DNA of 8,430 bases. It comes from an uncultured Flavobacteriales bacterium (lineage in GTDB: Bacteria > Bacteroidota > Bacteroidia > Flavobacteriales_D > Sanyastnellaceae). The translations under genes were made by a program, and so were the position numbers. The DNA lies in NCBI GenBank assembly GCA_937890245.1, contig CALACF010000512.1, positions 1-8,430 of the forward strand, given 5' to 3'. Of the stretch, positions 1 to 7,071 are shown in pieces; position 1 is the first letter of the stretch; every line of letters begins with the position of its first letter. The notes below the pieces were generated by a model, which made no database searches, was not told the DNA's origin, and saw nothing but the letters and a program-made list of their open reading frames with translations.

Positions 1-2417
1 CCAGGCCTGGCGAGGTCTACGTTGCCGCACTGGGGCCGCTCTACACGGAGGGCCATGGCGAGCGCGGCGTCTACAAAAGCGCGGACGGCGGCGCGCATTG
101 GTCGCAACTACTCGGGCCGGCTGCAGACCAGTTTGGCGCGGGCGCAGTGGACCTTATCGTCGACCGTGAGCGCCCCGGACATTTGATCGCCTCCATGTGG
201 GACCGGACACGCAGGGCCTGGGATTTTCGCGAAGACGGCCCGGGAAGCGGGGTTTTTGAAAGCGATGACGACGGGGCTACATGGACAGACTTGTGTGCTG
301 AGGGCAGTGGTTTTCCGGCCCGCTCTGGGGTCGGCCGGATCGGCATCGCGTACCATGCAGGGGACGACCGCCTATACGTGCTGGTGGACAACCAAAACCG
401 CCGGCCTGAGGACGAAAAGGGGGAGCAGGACGGCGACGACGGCCAAGCTGACAAACCGGCCCTTGAAGCCGACGATTTTCTCGCAATGAGCGTCCGGAAT
501 TTTGACCGGCTCGACAGTGCGCGGCTGGCGGACTACTTGGCGGAGCATGACTTCCCTGAGGAGGCCGATGTGGAAAACGTAAAGCAGCGGGTGGCTGACA
601 AAGACCTCGCTCCGGTCGACTTTCACGACTACCTCGCCGACGCGAATGCCGATCTTTTTCAAACGCCCATCGTGGGATCTGAAGTCTATGTCTTTGAACG
701 CGAAACCGGGAAATGGAGCAGGACCCATGCCGACTGGCTCGAGGGCGTTTGCTATACCTACTGCTATTATTTCGGGCTCATTGAAGTGGACCCAACCGAC
801 GCGGACCGTGTGATCATCGCCGGCGTGCCCTTGCTCGAATCGACGGATGGCGGTATGAATTGGCATAGCATTGCCCAAGCAAATGTCCACGTGGATCACC
901 ATGCAATTTGGATCAACCCCAAGCGGCCAGAGCACCTGATCAACGGCAACGACGGCGGGGTGAATGTGACCTGGAACGGCGGCGCGGACTGGACGCAATG
1001 CAATGGGCCGGCGGTCGGGCAGTTTTACACTGTGGCCGTGGATGAGGCCAGGCCGTACCGGATTTATGGCGGCTTGCAGGACAATGGAACTTGGGTCGGA
1101 CCAAATCGGTATGAGCAGAGCCGGCGCTGGCTAAAATCCGGGCATTATCCCTACGAAAGTTTGGGCGGCAGCGACGGCATGCAGGTGGCCGTGGACACGC
1201 GGAGCAACGAGGTCGTTTACACGGGTTCACAGTTTGGTTGGTACAGCCGGAAGGACCGGGCCAATGGTGATCGGATTTGGCTACATCCCAAACACGAACT
1301 GGGCGAGCGACCGTTGCGTTGGAACTGGCAGACGCCCATTTTACTGTCGAAGCACAACCAAGACGTTTTCTACATGGGCTCAAATCGGGTGCATCGCTCG
1401 TTGTTGGGCGGCGAAGAATTGGAGGCTTTGTCGGGTGATTTAACGCGAGGCGTGGCCGAGGCCTTGGACGGAGAAAGTTCAGGCAACGTCCCCTTCGGCA
1501 CACTGACCGACCTAGATGAAAGCCCGTTGCGCTTCGGGCAACTCGCCGCCGGATCTGACGACGGCCGCCTCCACGTGAGCTACGACGGGGGCTACAACTG
1601 GGACAAGTGGACGCTCCCCGTCGACCAAGCGCCGCCGCTGCGCTCGTTGTGGGTGAGCGAAGTGATGTGGTCTGCCCACGATCGCGAGCTGCTCTATGTC
1701 GCATTGAACGGCTACCGCCTTGACCATTTCGAAGCCTACGTTTTCTCGAGTCGAGATGGCATTGCGTGGACGCGACTGGGCGCCGCGGGCCAACTGCCCC
1801 ACGAGCCCGTCAACTGCCTTGCGCAAAGCGAAGACGTTGAAGCGCTGCTCTTCGTCGGGACGGACCACGGGCTGTACGTTTCGCTCGACGGTGGCGCCTC
1901 ATTTTCCGAAGCCCAGGCCGATTTACCGCGGGCGCCTGTCCACGATTTGGTGGTCCAGGAGCGCGAAAACGAACTGGTCATTGCAACCCATGGGCGCAGC
2001 ATTTGGGTGCTGTCGCTTGATGTGTTGATCGAGGGGCTCAGCGAGGGCGAGGGCCTGGGCCTGGGCAATGAGGAAGGCGATCTTGTCCTCGAAAAACGGC
2101 CGCTATTCTTGGGCGAACTGCCGGAATTGACATGGAGAAAACACTGGGGTGAGTCAAGCTTTGGCTGGGCCGAGGTGGACAATCCTGGCGTAGACGCCCC
2201 GTGCTTTATCCCCAGCGCAGGTCGCTACAATTTGGTGCTGACCCACGACAGTTTGGGCGTGATGGGCCAGGAGGAATTGGACTTGAAAAGAGGGTTTCAA
2301 TTGCTGTCCGTACATGCCAATTTCGACCCGGGCAGTTACACCGTGCGGCTCGCAGGCGCAGATGAAAACACGACCGGCACGGAAGTCACCGGCGATTTAC
2401 GCATCGTCAAGCCTTGA
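1..2417 (+). CDS. Asp-box / sortilin (VPS10)-like beta-propeller protein, 5' end missing
   Basis: The frame is open from base 3, so this is the C-terminal 804 residues of a longer protein. The GTG at 147 is an internal valine codon, not a start. Numbering from base 3, Asp-box motifs (S-x-D-G-G-x-x-W type) occur at about 26-33, 87-94, 280-287, 323-330, 526-533, 583-589 and 627-634, the mark of BNR/sortilin-type beta-propellers. Family-like landmarks are HVDHHAIW (about 296-303), NGNDGG, GGLQDNGTW (about 356-364) and a closing THGRSIWVL (about 662-670). An acidic linker (about 137-158) leads into a helical insertion (about 158-215) between propeller blades. After the propeller come a G/E-rich linker and a roughly 100-residue beta domain ending GSYTVRLAG...LRIVKP, which resembles the closing domain of the large Bacteroidota proteins often labelled glycosyl hydrolase. 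No glycosidase active site is visible, so I do not claim an enzymatic role. Export is expected, but the signal peptide lies outside the window. The 3' end overlaps the convergent methyltransferase gene by 11 bp. Confidence 0.86.
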   Translation, partial: RPGEVYVAALGPLYTEGHGERGVYKSADGGAHWSQLLGPAADQFGAGAVDLIVDRERPGHLIASMWDRTRRAWDFREDGPGSGVFESDDDGATWTDLCAEGSGFPARSGVGRIGIAYHAGDDRLYVLVDNQNRRPEDEKGEQDGDDGQADKPALEADDFLAMSVRNFDRLDSARLADYLAEHDFPEEADVENVKQRVADKDLAPVDFHDYLADANADLFQTPIVGSEVYVFERETGKWSRTHADWLEGVCYTYCYYFGLIEVDPTDADRVIIAGVPLLESTDGGMNWHSIAQANVHVDHHAIWINPKRPEHLINGNDGGVNVTWNGGADWTQCNGPAVGQFYTVAVDEARPYRIYGGLQDNGTWVGPNRYEQSRRWLKSGHYPYESLGGSDGMQVAVDTRSNEVVYTGSQFGWYSRKDRANGDRIWLHPKHELGERPLRWNWQTPILLSKHNQDVFYMGSNRVHRSLLGGEELEALSGDLTRGVAEALDGESSGNVPFGTLTDLDESPLRFGQLAAGSDDGRLHVSYDGGYNWDKWTLPVDQAPPLRSLWVSEVMWSAHDRELLYVALNGYRLDHFEAYVFSSRDGIAWTRLGAAGQLPHEPVNCLAQSEDVEALLFVGTDHGLYVSLDGGASFSEAQADLPRAPVHDLVVQERENELVIATHGRSIWVLSLDVLIEGLSEGEGLGLGNEEGDLVLEKRPLFLGELPELTWRKHWGESSFGWAEVDNPGVDAPCFIPSAGRYNLVLTHDSLGVMGQEELDLKRGFQLLSVHANFDPGSYTVRLAGADENTTGTEVTGDLRIVKP

Positions 2418-4038
2418 AGTAACGGAGGCTCACGGTGGCGGGCAGCGTGCGGGGGAAGGTGCGCGAGCATTCCTCGACTTTGCGCAGGCCAGCCTCGACG
2501 GCCATGGCATCGTAGGTGCGAACGCCGACTATGTATTGGTCTGAAAAACCGTGTGTTGCATCATATGCCGTCGCGGGCATGCCCCCTTGTTTTTCTGCAG
2601 CAGAGGACGGGGGCACGGTGTGCAACTCGATCACCAACAGCCCGTAACGCTCAACGTAAGGGCGCCATTTGGCGAAATGCTCAACCAGGCTTTGTTCTAC
2701 GTCGAGTAGCCGCAAGCGCTCGCCACGAAAGGCAAAAGCGCCACGGGTGATGGGTACGCCCTTGCGCTCGTTGGTCGGGCGGTTAAAAACGCGGTTGTGG
2801 TCAAGGAAAGAGCGGACGCTCAAGAGGCTTGAAAGGCCCACGCCGAATTCTGTGCGCATGTCCGCATCTAGGCGGTCCGGGTCGCCGATATCGCCCCAGA
2901 TGAAATGGCCTGCAACGCCTGTCTCCTCGAAATGGGCTGCAGTGGCTTCAATGGCGGCGTGATTAAAGTCCGCCCCCACCAAGGTGAGCGGATGGCTGTC
3001 GAGATGCTGGCCACGCAGTGTTTCTCTGCAGATGAACTCGTTCAGATGCAACAGCAATGCGCCGTTGCCACAGCCCATGTCACACAAACCCGCCGGCTGT
3101 TCGTCGAGTGGGCCGTCAAAGATGGTCCGCACAACCTCGTCTAGGTGGACAAAGTAGGCAGCGTGGGCGCCGCCCGATCCCCAAACATTCAATCCGCGGT
3201 CCACGTGAATCTCAGGGCTCCCCGGCTCAACGTTCCACAGGTAGCCGCCATCGCCCCAAATAAGCTTGTCCGCCCACAAAAATGTCTGGAGATAAGATGT
3301 CGTCACGCCAAAGGCCGCGGCGCGCTCGAGAAAGAACGCGCCCGATGTTGTCCCGCGCCAATCCAATTGTTTTAGCAGCTCGCCAAAGGCGTCAACCCGG
3401 CTCGGGTGCATTTTAGAAAGTTGGGCATCTAAGCCTTCCCACGAAGTGATGGGCGCCGTGCCGGCGAGGGTTCCGATCGTCACCATCCACGGTGCAATCA
3501 GGGCGCCCTCAAGATGTGTAGCCATGCGCAAACTCCACGGCGAGCCCGCCATAATGCACGACGATCGGGCCTCGAGCAAGGCTTTCATTGCGGCAAGCGA
3601 CGCACCCTTCATTGCGGCTTCCGGGCGATGCCACATGTTGTTTGCGTGCTCAAGCCAAACGCGGCCCTTGCTGTATTGAGCGCTGAGTTCTAGCCAGGCG
3701 TCCGGCGAGAATTCTTCGCTGCGCGGCGCGGGGTCGTAACGCACCGTGCTTTCCTCGGTGTTGCAATGCATTGTCAGTACGCCTTGGGAGGCGAGCAGGC
3801 GCAAGCCTGTGTTGAGGTACCCTGGATTGGCATCGAGTTCTTGCGCAGTCTTGTCAACATCGACACCCACGTCAAGCACTGTTTTCAGTAGGTCATTCAA
3901 GTGAAGCACGGGCACGACGCCGGACAAGGCGACGCCGTCGAGCTGCTGGAAGAGACGTTGGCGAAGGGTTTTGAGATGGGCCCGGTCCTCGACGCGGTTC
4001 CATGGGTTTGAGCTAGAAGAAGCTGAAGATACAGTCAT
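2407..4038 (-). CDS. Class I SAM-dependent methyltransferase with N-terminal winged-helix-like domain
   Basis: A protein of 543 residues from the ATG at 4038. A TTG start at 4077 would add 13 residues rich in Arg/Ser (SSRVSRRF), which look like upstream sequence, so I prefer the ATG. The Rossmann SAM site is clear: motif I DMGCGNGALL (320-329) and the acidic strand-2 end GADFNH (355-360). Residues about 60-90 (KTAQELDANPGYLNTGLRLL) look like the winged-helix dimerisation fold of O-methyltransferases. A long middle region (about 100-310) precedes the catalytic domain, including a Trp-rich stretch around 254-286. Near the C terminus ELHTVPP (471-477) and THGFSDQY (495-502) contribute His and acidic residues. 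The overall plan recalls the mononuclear-metal methyltransferase domains of AprA-type polyketide starter modules, but this is from memory and tentative. The substrate is unknown. The gene lies 66 bp downstream of nadE on the same strand, so it is probably co-transcribed, and it ends in an 11-bp convergent overlap with the propeller gene. Confidence 0.85.
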   Translation of the reverse strand: MTVSSASSSSNPWNRVEDRAHLKTLRQRLFQQLDGVALSGVVPVLHLNDLLKTVLDVGVDVDKTAQELDANPGYLNTGLRLLASQGVLTMHCNTEESTVRYDPAPRSEEFSPDAWLELSAQYSKGRVWLEHANNMWHRPEAAMKGASLAAMKALLEARSSCIMAGSPWSLRMATHLEGALIAPWMVTIGTLAGTAPITSWEGLDAQLSKMHPSRVDAFGELLKQLDWRGTTSGAFFLERAAAFGVTTSYLQTFLWADKLIWGDGGYLWNVEPGSPEIHVDRGLNVWGSGGAHAAYFVHLDEVVRTIFDGPLDEQPAGLCDMGCGNGALLLHLNEFICRETLRGQHLDSHPLTLVGADFNHAAIEATAAHFEETGVAGHFIWGDIGDPDRLDADMRTEFGVGLSSLLSVRSFLDHNRVFNRPTNERKGVPITRGAFAFRGERLRLLDVEQSLVEHFAKWRPYVERYGLLVIELHTVPPSSAAEKQGGMPATAYDATHGFSDQYIVGVRTYDAMAVEAGLRKVEECSRTFPRTLPATVSLRYFKA

Positions 4039-4104
4039 GAGCGCACGCAAGAAACGGCGACTAACCCTACTCGACAACTATGACTATGCGAGCTTTCAAC
4101 GTGG

Positions 4105-4971
4105 CTATGTGCGCATCGCTGAGCGGAACGACGAGGGAATTTTGCAAATCGGGATCGGCCGCATCTTGTGCAAGTTGGCGCGGTTGAGGCGCTGGAAAAT
4201 CGCCATGACTTCCGCAGCGCGGCCGGAGCTTCCTTGCGCGGGATCGTTTGCGCCGGATGTGTGCTCGGCGGATGTATTCAAAGCGCATTGCTCCATCGCC
4301 CATTCGAGTTCATCGTAGCTCGCCCCGAGCTGGTCCTCGTCCGTACGGTTGTCACCCCAAAGTCCATCGGTGGGTGCCGCTTCAAGAATTTCACGCGCCA
4401 CGCCCAAGGCGGCGCCCAAAGCAAACACCTCGCTTTTGTACAAATCTGCGATTGGACTGAGGTCCACCCCGCCGTCGCCGTATTTTGTATAGAAGCCAAC
4501 GCCAAAGTCCTCGACGCGGTTGCCCGTTCCAACCACCAAGGCGGAGTGCTCAGCAGCTGCCGCGTAAAGGGTAGTCATCCGAATGCGGGCTCGGGCGTTT
4601 GCCTCGCCAAGGGCTGAAAGCGCCACCTCAGCGGATTCAAAATCGGCCTTCCAATGGTCGAAAGAGCCACTTAAATCAACACATGAAGAACTGACCAGGG
4701 GATGGTTAGATTCGAGCGCCGCGATGTGCTGGGCACCCCGGTCGTCCTGGACGGCCACTTGATGAATTGGCAAGCGCAGCAAATGAACCGGCCGGCCCGT
4801 GAGCGCCAACAACGAAGAAACCACCGCCGAATCAATACCGCCGCTCACCCCAACAACCCAACCCTTCAGATCCGCTGACTCGAGATATGTACCGAGCCAA
4901 TCCACGAGGTGATCGCGGACTGCGGGGGCGTCAATGCAGGTTGAAATTTGCAAGCCGGTTGAAGGGCGCAT
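4105..4971 (-). CDS. nadE: NH3-dependent NAD+ synthetase
   Basis: NadE adenylates nicotinic acid adenine dinucleotide with ATP and amidates it with ammonia to give NAD+, the last step of NAD synthesis, in the cytoplasm. The 288-residue product has the N-type ATP pyrophosphatase loop SGGIDSA (43-49), the family block GTGNRVED (148-155), YTKYGDGGVDLSPIADL (161-177), APTDGLWGDNRTDEDQLG (199-216), ASYDELEWAM (217-226) and HKMRPIPICKIP (268-279). There is no nitrilase/glutaminase domain, so it belongs to the short, ammonia-using class (usually about 260-275 residues). The extra length lies mainly in a Ser/Asn/Gly-rich loop (about 229-250) and a short N-terminal extension. The ATG at 4971 shares its A with the TGA of the beta-barrel gene (TGATG), which suggests translational coupling. 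In flavobacteria nadE is a known neighbour of gldB; here it is on the opposite strand with one gene in between. Confidence 0.97.
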   Translation of the reverse strand: MRPSTGLQISTCIDAPAVRDHLVDWLGTYLESADLKGWVVGVSGGIDSAVVSSLLALTGRPVHLLRLPIHQVAVQDDRGAQHIAALESNHPLVSSSCVDLSGSFDHWKADFESAEVALSALGEANARARIRMTTLYAAAAEHSALVVGTGNRVEDFGVGFYTKYGDGGVDLSPIADLYKSEVFALGAALGVAREILEAAPTDGLWGDNRTDEDQLGASYDELEWAMEQCALNTSAEHTSGANDPAQGSSGRAAEVMAIFQRLNRANLHKMRPIPICKIPSSFRSAMRT

Positions 4972-5846
4972 CAGAATAGGAAGCCTACCGTGAGTAAGAC
5001 GGCGTTGTCGATCGAACTGATATCGTAGCCCGTAAGGTTTCCGAGGTCAATCACGCGGTCCTCGCCAACGGTTTCCAGATGTTCCTGCGCAAGGTCCGCA
5101 CCGTGGTTGCGGCCGCTGATGACATTGAAAAGGCCGTTATTGAAGGTCGCACCTACCAGCAAAGAAGTCGAGCCCGACATGTTGTACTCGATGCCCAAGC
5201 CGAGAATCATTGCCGCCCGCATGATGTTCACTTCGTTGTCCGTCAAGACTTCAGCGTCGACTACGTCATGGATGTCCGTGTCGAGAACTTCCCATATGGC
5301 GGTGCCGTCCTCTGCGAGTTTCTCCTTGTAGAGCGCGTTGATCGTTTCGCGCGCAGTCGAACGGATGTTGAGACCGAGGCCCAAGCCGAATTGGCCCCAG
5401 TACGTGATGTACCCAATTTCCTTTGTGCGCAGTTTGAATGTCAGCGGCACTTCCACCCATTGGTTGTCAAAATTACGCAAACGATTGACAATAAAGCTGG
5501 TGGTGTCGTCAGCGTGGCTGTTTGGGTCGCCCGTTACACGGTCGATGTACTCGACGCGTCCTCCGTTGTGGAAGACGTTCAGGCCCGATCCAAAGGAGTA
5601 GGTTTCAGAAAAATGGATATCAGCCGTGAAGGCGAATCCAAAGCGAACGACTGGTTTTCCAGCCACCGTCTGGATATCGCGGGGCAGCATCCATGCCACG
5701 CTGGGCATCAGGTGCAGGCCCATGCGCACCTTCGCAGGCTCTTCCTCTTCGCCGAACGACGGCAGATAATCAGTGAGTTGAGCGCTCGCAGCAAAGGATG
5801 TTGCGACCCAAGCAAACAAGACGAGTGCAGATTTAAGGTTCTTCAT
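4971..5846 (-). CDS. Outer-membrane beta-barrel protein (PorT-like family)
   Basis: From the ATG at 5846 the product has 291 residues. It starts with a typical Sec signal peptide: MKNLK, a hydrophobic stretch LVLFAWVATSFAA, and probable cleavage after ASA (20-22) before Gln 23. An acidic patch (EEEE, 33-36) follows, then alternating amphipathic strands such as VRMGLHLMPSVAWML, FGSGLNVFH, WVEVPLTFKLR, YWGQFGLGLGLNI, AAMILGLGIEY and TSLLVGATFNNGLF. The C terminus is VLLTVGFLF, ending in Phe as is common for outer-membrane barrels. The pattern fits the OMP_b-brl_2/PorT-like family of Bacteroidota; whether it is PorT of the type IX secretion system itself cannot be decided. An in-frame ATG at 5861 (296 residues, prefix MKFVE) and a TTG at 5882 are alternative starts. 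I chose 5846 because the signal peptide begins there, though 5861 is almost as good. The start codons lie inside a 14-bp tandem repeat (see separate entry). The stop codon overlaps the nadE start by one base. Confidence 0.86.
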   Translation of the reverse strand: MKNLKSALVLFAWVATSFAASAQLTDYLPSFGEEEEPAKVRMGLHLMPSVAWMLPRDIQTVAGKPVVRFGFAFTADIHFSETYSFGSGLNVFHNGGRVEYIDRVTGDPNSHADDTTSFIVNRLRNFDNQWVEVPLTFKLRTKEIGYITYWGQFGLGLGLNIRSTARETINALYKEKLAEDGTAIWEVLDTDIHDVVDAEVLTDNEVNIMRAAMILGLGIEYNMSGSTSLLVGATFNNGLFNVISGRNHGADLAQEHLETVGEDRVIDLGNLTGYDISSIDNAVLLTVGFLF

Positions 5847-5883
5847 TTCGACAAACTTCATTCGACAAACTTCATTCGACAAT
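5841..5883. repeat. Three tandem 14/15-bp repeats spanning the start of the beta-barrel gene
   Basis: Copies on the plus strand are 5841-5855 (cttcatttcgacaaa, 15 bp with one extra T), 5856-5869 (cttcattcgacaaa) and 5870-5883 (same, last base T). On the minus strand every copy carries an ATGAAG. Because the unit is 14 bp, successive ATGs fall in different frames, but the extra base in the copy nearest the gene puts the second (5861) and third (5846) ATG in the same frame. The first ATG (5875) opens a five-codon reading frame, MKFVE, whose TGA (5860-5858) overlaps the second ATG as ATGA. A variable copy number would therefore change the leader and start choice of the beta-barrel gene. The repeat itself is read directly; the regulatory role is inference. 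Confidence 0.9.
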
Positions 5884-5920
5884 TATGTAGCAATTTTACG
5901 CGTCCATCCTCACAACTCGT
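5847..5920. promoter_or_regulatory. Divergent intergenic region between beta-barrel gene and gldB
   Basis: This 74-bp gap is the only divergent spacer in the window and must supply the promoters of both the minus-strand unit (beta-barrel, nadE, methyltransferase) and gldB-gldC, unless these start inside the neighbouring genes. Its left half is filled by the tandem repeat; the right half is AT-richer around 5881-5898. I found no convincing Bacteroidota promoter pair (TTG and TAnnTTTG at the usual spacing). The nearest is a one-mismatch TAAAATTG on the minus strand (5898-5891), but its only upstream TTG is 14 bp away. No Shine-Dalgarno sequence is seen before either start. Confidence 0.5.
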
Positions 5921-7033
5921 ATGCCGAAATCCAGCTTGTTCAAAATCTTACCCGCAACGCCGGTGCTTCTGGCGGCGGCCCTTGCGATGATATGGGGGGC
6001 GGGTTGCGGGCCCAGCCCGCGTTGGGATGTGGATTTGAGCCATGTCGAGCTCCTTCAATATGCCAATTCACACAGGCCCTTCGAAACCGTAGCGCAGAAC
6101 GCCCCCCTTCCACAACTTGCCGATCTCGACGATTTGGAGGGCGCCTTTTGGACCGCCTACTTCGAGCACGTACTGCAGCTCGGAAGCTTGGACGGGAACG
6201 GAGACCGGGCCTTGGGAGCGGTTGGCGAAGCGGGCGCCAGGGCGCGGCGCGATTCACTGGCGGGCGCCTTTGACGCGTTCTGCCGTCACGAGAGCACACG
6301 CCTGGCCCTGGGCGGGATCGACTCGATTGTTGTGCCGCAGCTGGCGCGGGCTGAGAAATCTCTAGCACAGGCTTTCGGGCGGTTTTCCGTTCATTTTCCG
6401 CAGGCCCGGACGCCCGACATTTTCTGGATGTACTCGGGATTCAACTACGCAGTGTACCCCCAGGGCGAGGTGCTGGGCGTGGGGCTGGAGTTTTATTTGG
6501 GGGCCGACCATCCGGCGGTGACAGGGCTGCCGGTCAGCATTTACCCGCGTTATGCCCAACGCCGAATGGTGCCCGAGCACCTCGTTTCAGACGCGCTGCG
6601 CGGGTGGTTGCTCGTTCATTTTCAGGCGGACTATCATCCGGGGCGCAGCACGACGGCCTCCCAAATTTTGTACTGGGGGAAGATGCTATATGTGGCGCGC
6701 GCGATCGCCCCGGACTTGACCCTAGAGCAAATTCTGAATTGGGATCAGGACGAATTGGCGTGGGCACAGAAAAATGAACTGGACATCTGGATCGAACTTC
6801 GGAAGGAGGAAATTCTGTATTCCAAGCGCACGGCGGATGCGCTGCGTTGGACGCGGGACGCGCCGTTCACCGCGGCTGGTGCGGTTCCGCAGGAGAGTCC
6901 GGACCGGCTGGGCTGGTACATGGGCCTGCGGTGGGTGGAGGATTTTATGGATCGTCATCCCAATTTATCCCTGCAAGAGCTACTCGATAAAAAAGATGTG
7001 CTGCCCTTCTTGCAAACCTATCGACCTTTGTGA
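5921..7033 (+). CDS. gldB: Gliding motility lipoprotein GldB
   Basis: GldB is a predicted cell-envelope lipoprotein; in Flavobacterium johnsoniae it is required for gliding, and its exact biochemical role is not settled. The 370-residue product starts with a charged/hydrophobic signal (PKSSLFKIL...LLAAALAMIWGAGC) with the likely lipidated cysteine at 29. The residues before it (G-A-G) lack the classical Leu at -3, an acceptable variation in Bacteroidota. Family-like segments are GVGLEFYLGADHPAVTGLP (186-204), VPEHLVSDALRGWLL (217-231), ILYWGKMLYVARAIAPD (249-265), the WDQDELAWAQKNELDIW block (274-290) and the end APFTAAG...ESPDRLGWYMGLRWVEDFM (314-343) followed by SLQELLDKKDVLPFLQTYRP. The position directly before gldC and near nadE agrees with the known flavobacterial order. 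No residues after the cysteine form an obvious acidic surface-export signal, so a periplasm-facing position is more likely. The GC-rich, Ala/Arg-rich region around 95-150 is the least family-like part. Confidence 0.88.
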   Translation: MPKSSLFKILPATPVLLAAALAMIWGAGCGPSPRWDVDLSHVELLQYANSHRPFETVAQNAPLPQLADLDDLEGAFWTAYFEHVLQLGSLDGNGDRALGAVGEAGARARRDSLAGAFDAFCRHESTRLALGGIDSIVVPQLARAEKSLAQAFGRFSVHFPQARTPDIFWMYSGFNYAVYPQGEVLGVGLEFYLGADHPAVTGLPVSIYPRYAQRRMVPEHLVSDALRGWLLVHFQADYHPGRSTTASQILYWGKMLYVARAIAPDLTLEQILNWDQDELAWAQKNELDIWIELRKEEILYSKRTADALRWTRDAPFTAAGAVPQESPDRLGWYMGLRWVEDFMDRHPNLSLQELLDKKDVLPFLQTYRPL

Positions 7034-7071
7034 CCGCAAATTCCCTGAAGCATCGCGTAATATCCAGTAGC

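Noticed and set aside
372..998. A 208-codon minus-strand frame opposite the propeller gene
   Set aside because: No family resemblance; it is explained by codon bias of the plus-strand gene, which has conserved motifs over the same region.
940..1704. A 254-codon minus-strand frame rich in Arg, Ser and Pro inside the propeller gene
   Set aside because: The composition is that of a GC-rich shadow frame, and the plus strand carries clear Asp-box motifs throughout.
2038..2070. Short G-rich internal repeat (gagggc/ctgggc units) in the propeller gene
   Set aside because: It encodes a Gly/Glu/Leu linker in frame and is simple low complexity rather than a regulatory or mobile repeat.
4221..4287. Extra Ser/Asn/Gly-rich loop in NadE as a sign of a frameshift or fusion
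   Set aside because: The reading frame is continuous and conserved family motifs flank it on both sides in the same frame, so it is an ordinary length variation in a surface loop.
4037..4318. Plus-strand frame starting MSARKKRRL across the nadE/methyltransferase gap
   Set aside because: Most of it is antisense to the conserved nadE C terminus; the basic start is suggestive but there is no homology or context.
5891..5915. Possible minus-strand Bacteroidota promoter (TAAAATTG with TTG upstream)
   Set aside because: The -7 element has one mismatch and the spacing to the TTG is only 14 bp, too short for the usual arrangement, so it is not called as a promoter.
5079..5990. A 303-codon open frame on the plus strand opposite the beta-barrel gene
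   Set aside because: It lies antisense to a well-supported gene with signal peptide and barrel strands, has no recognisable domain, and runs across the divergent spacer into gldB in another frame. Long antisense frames are expected in GC-rich DNA.
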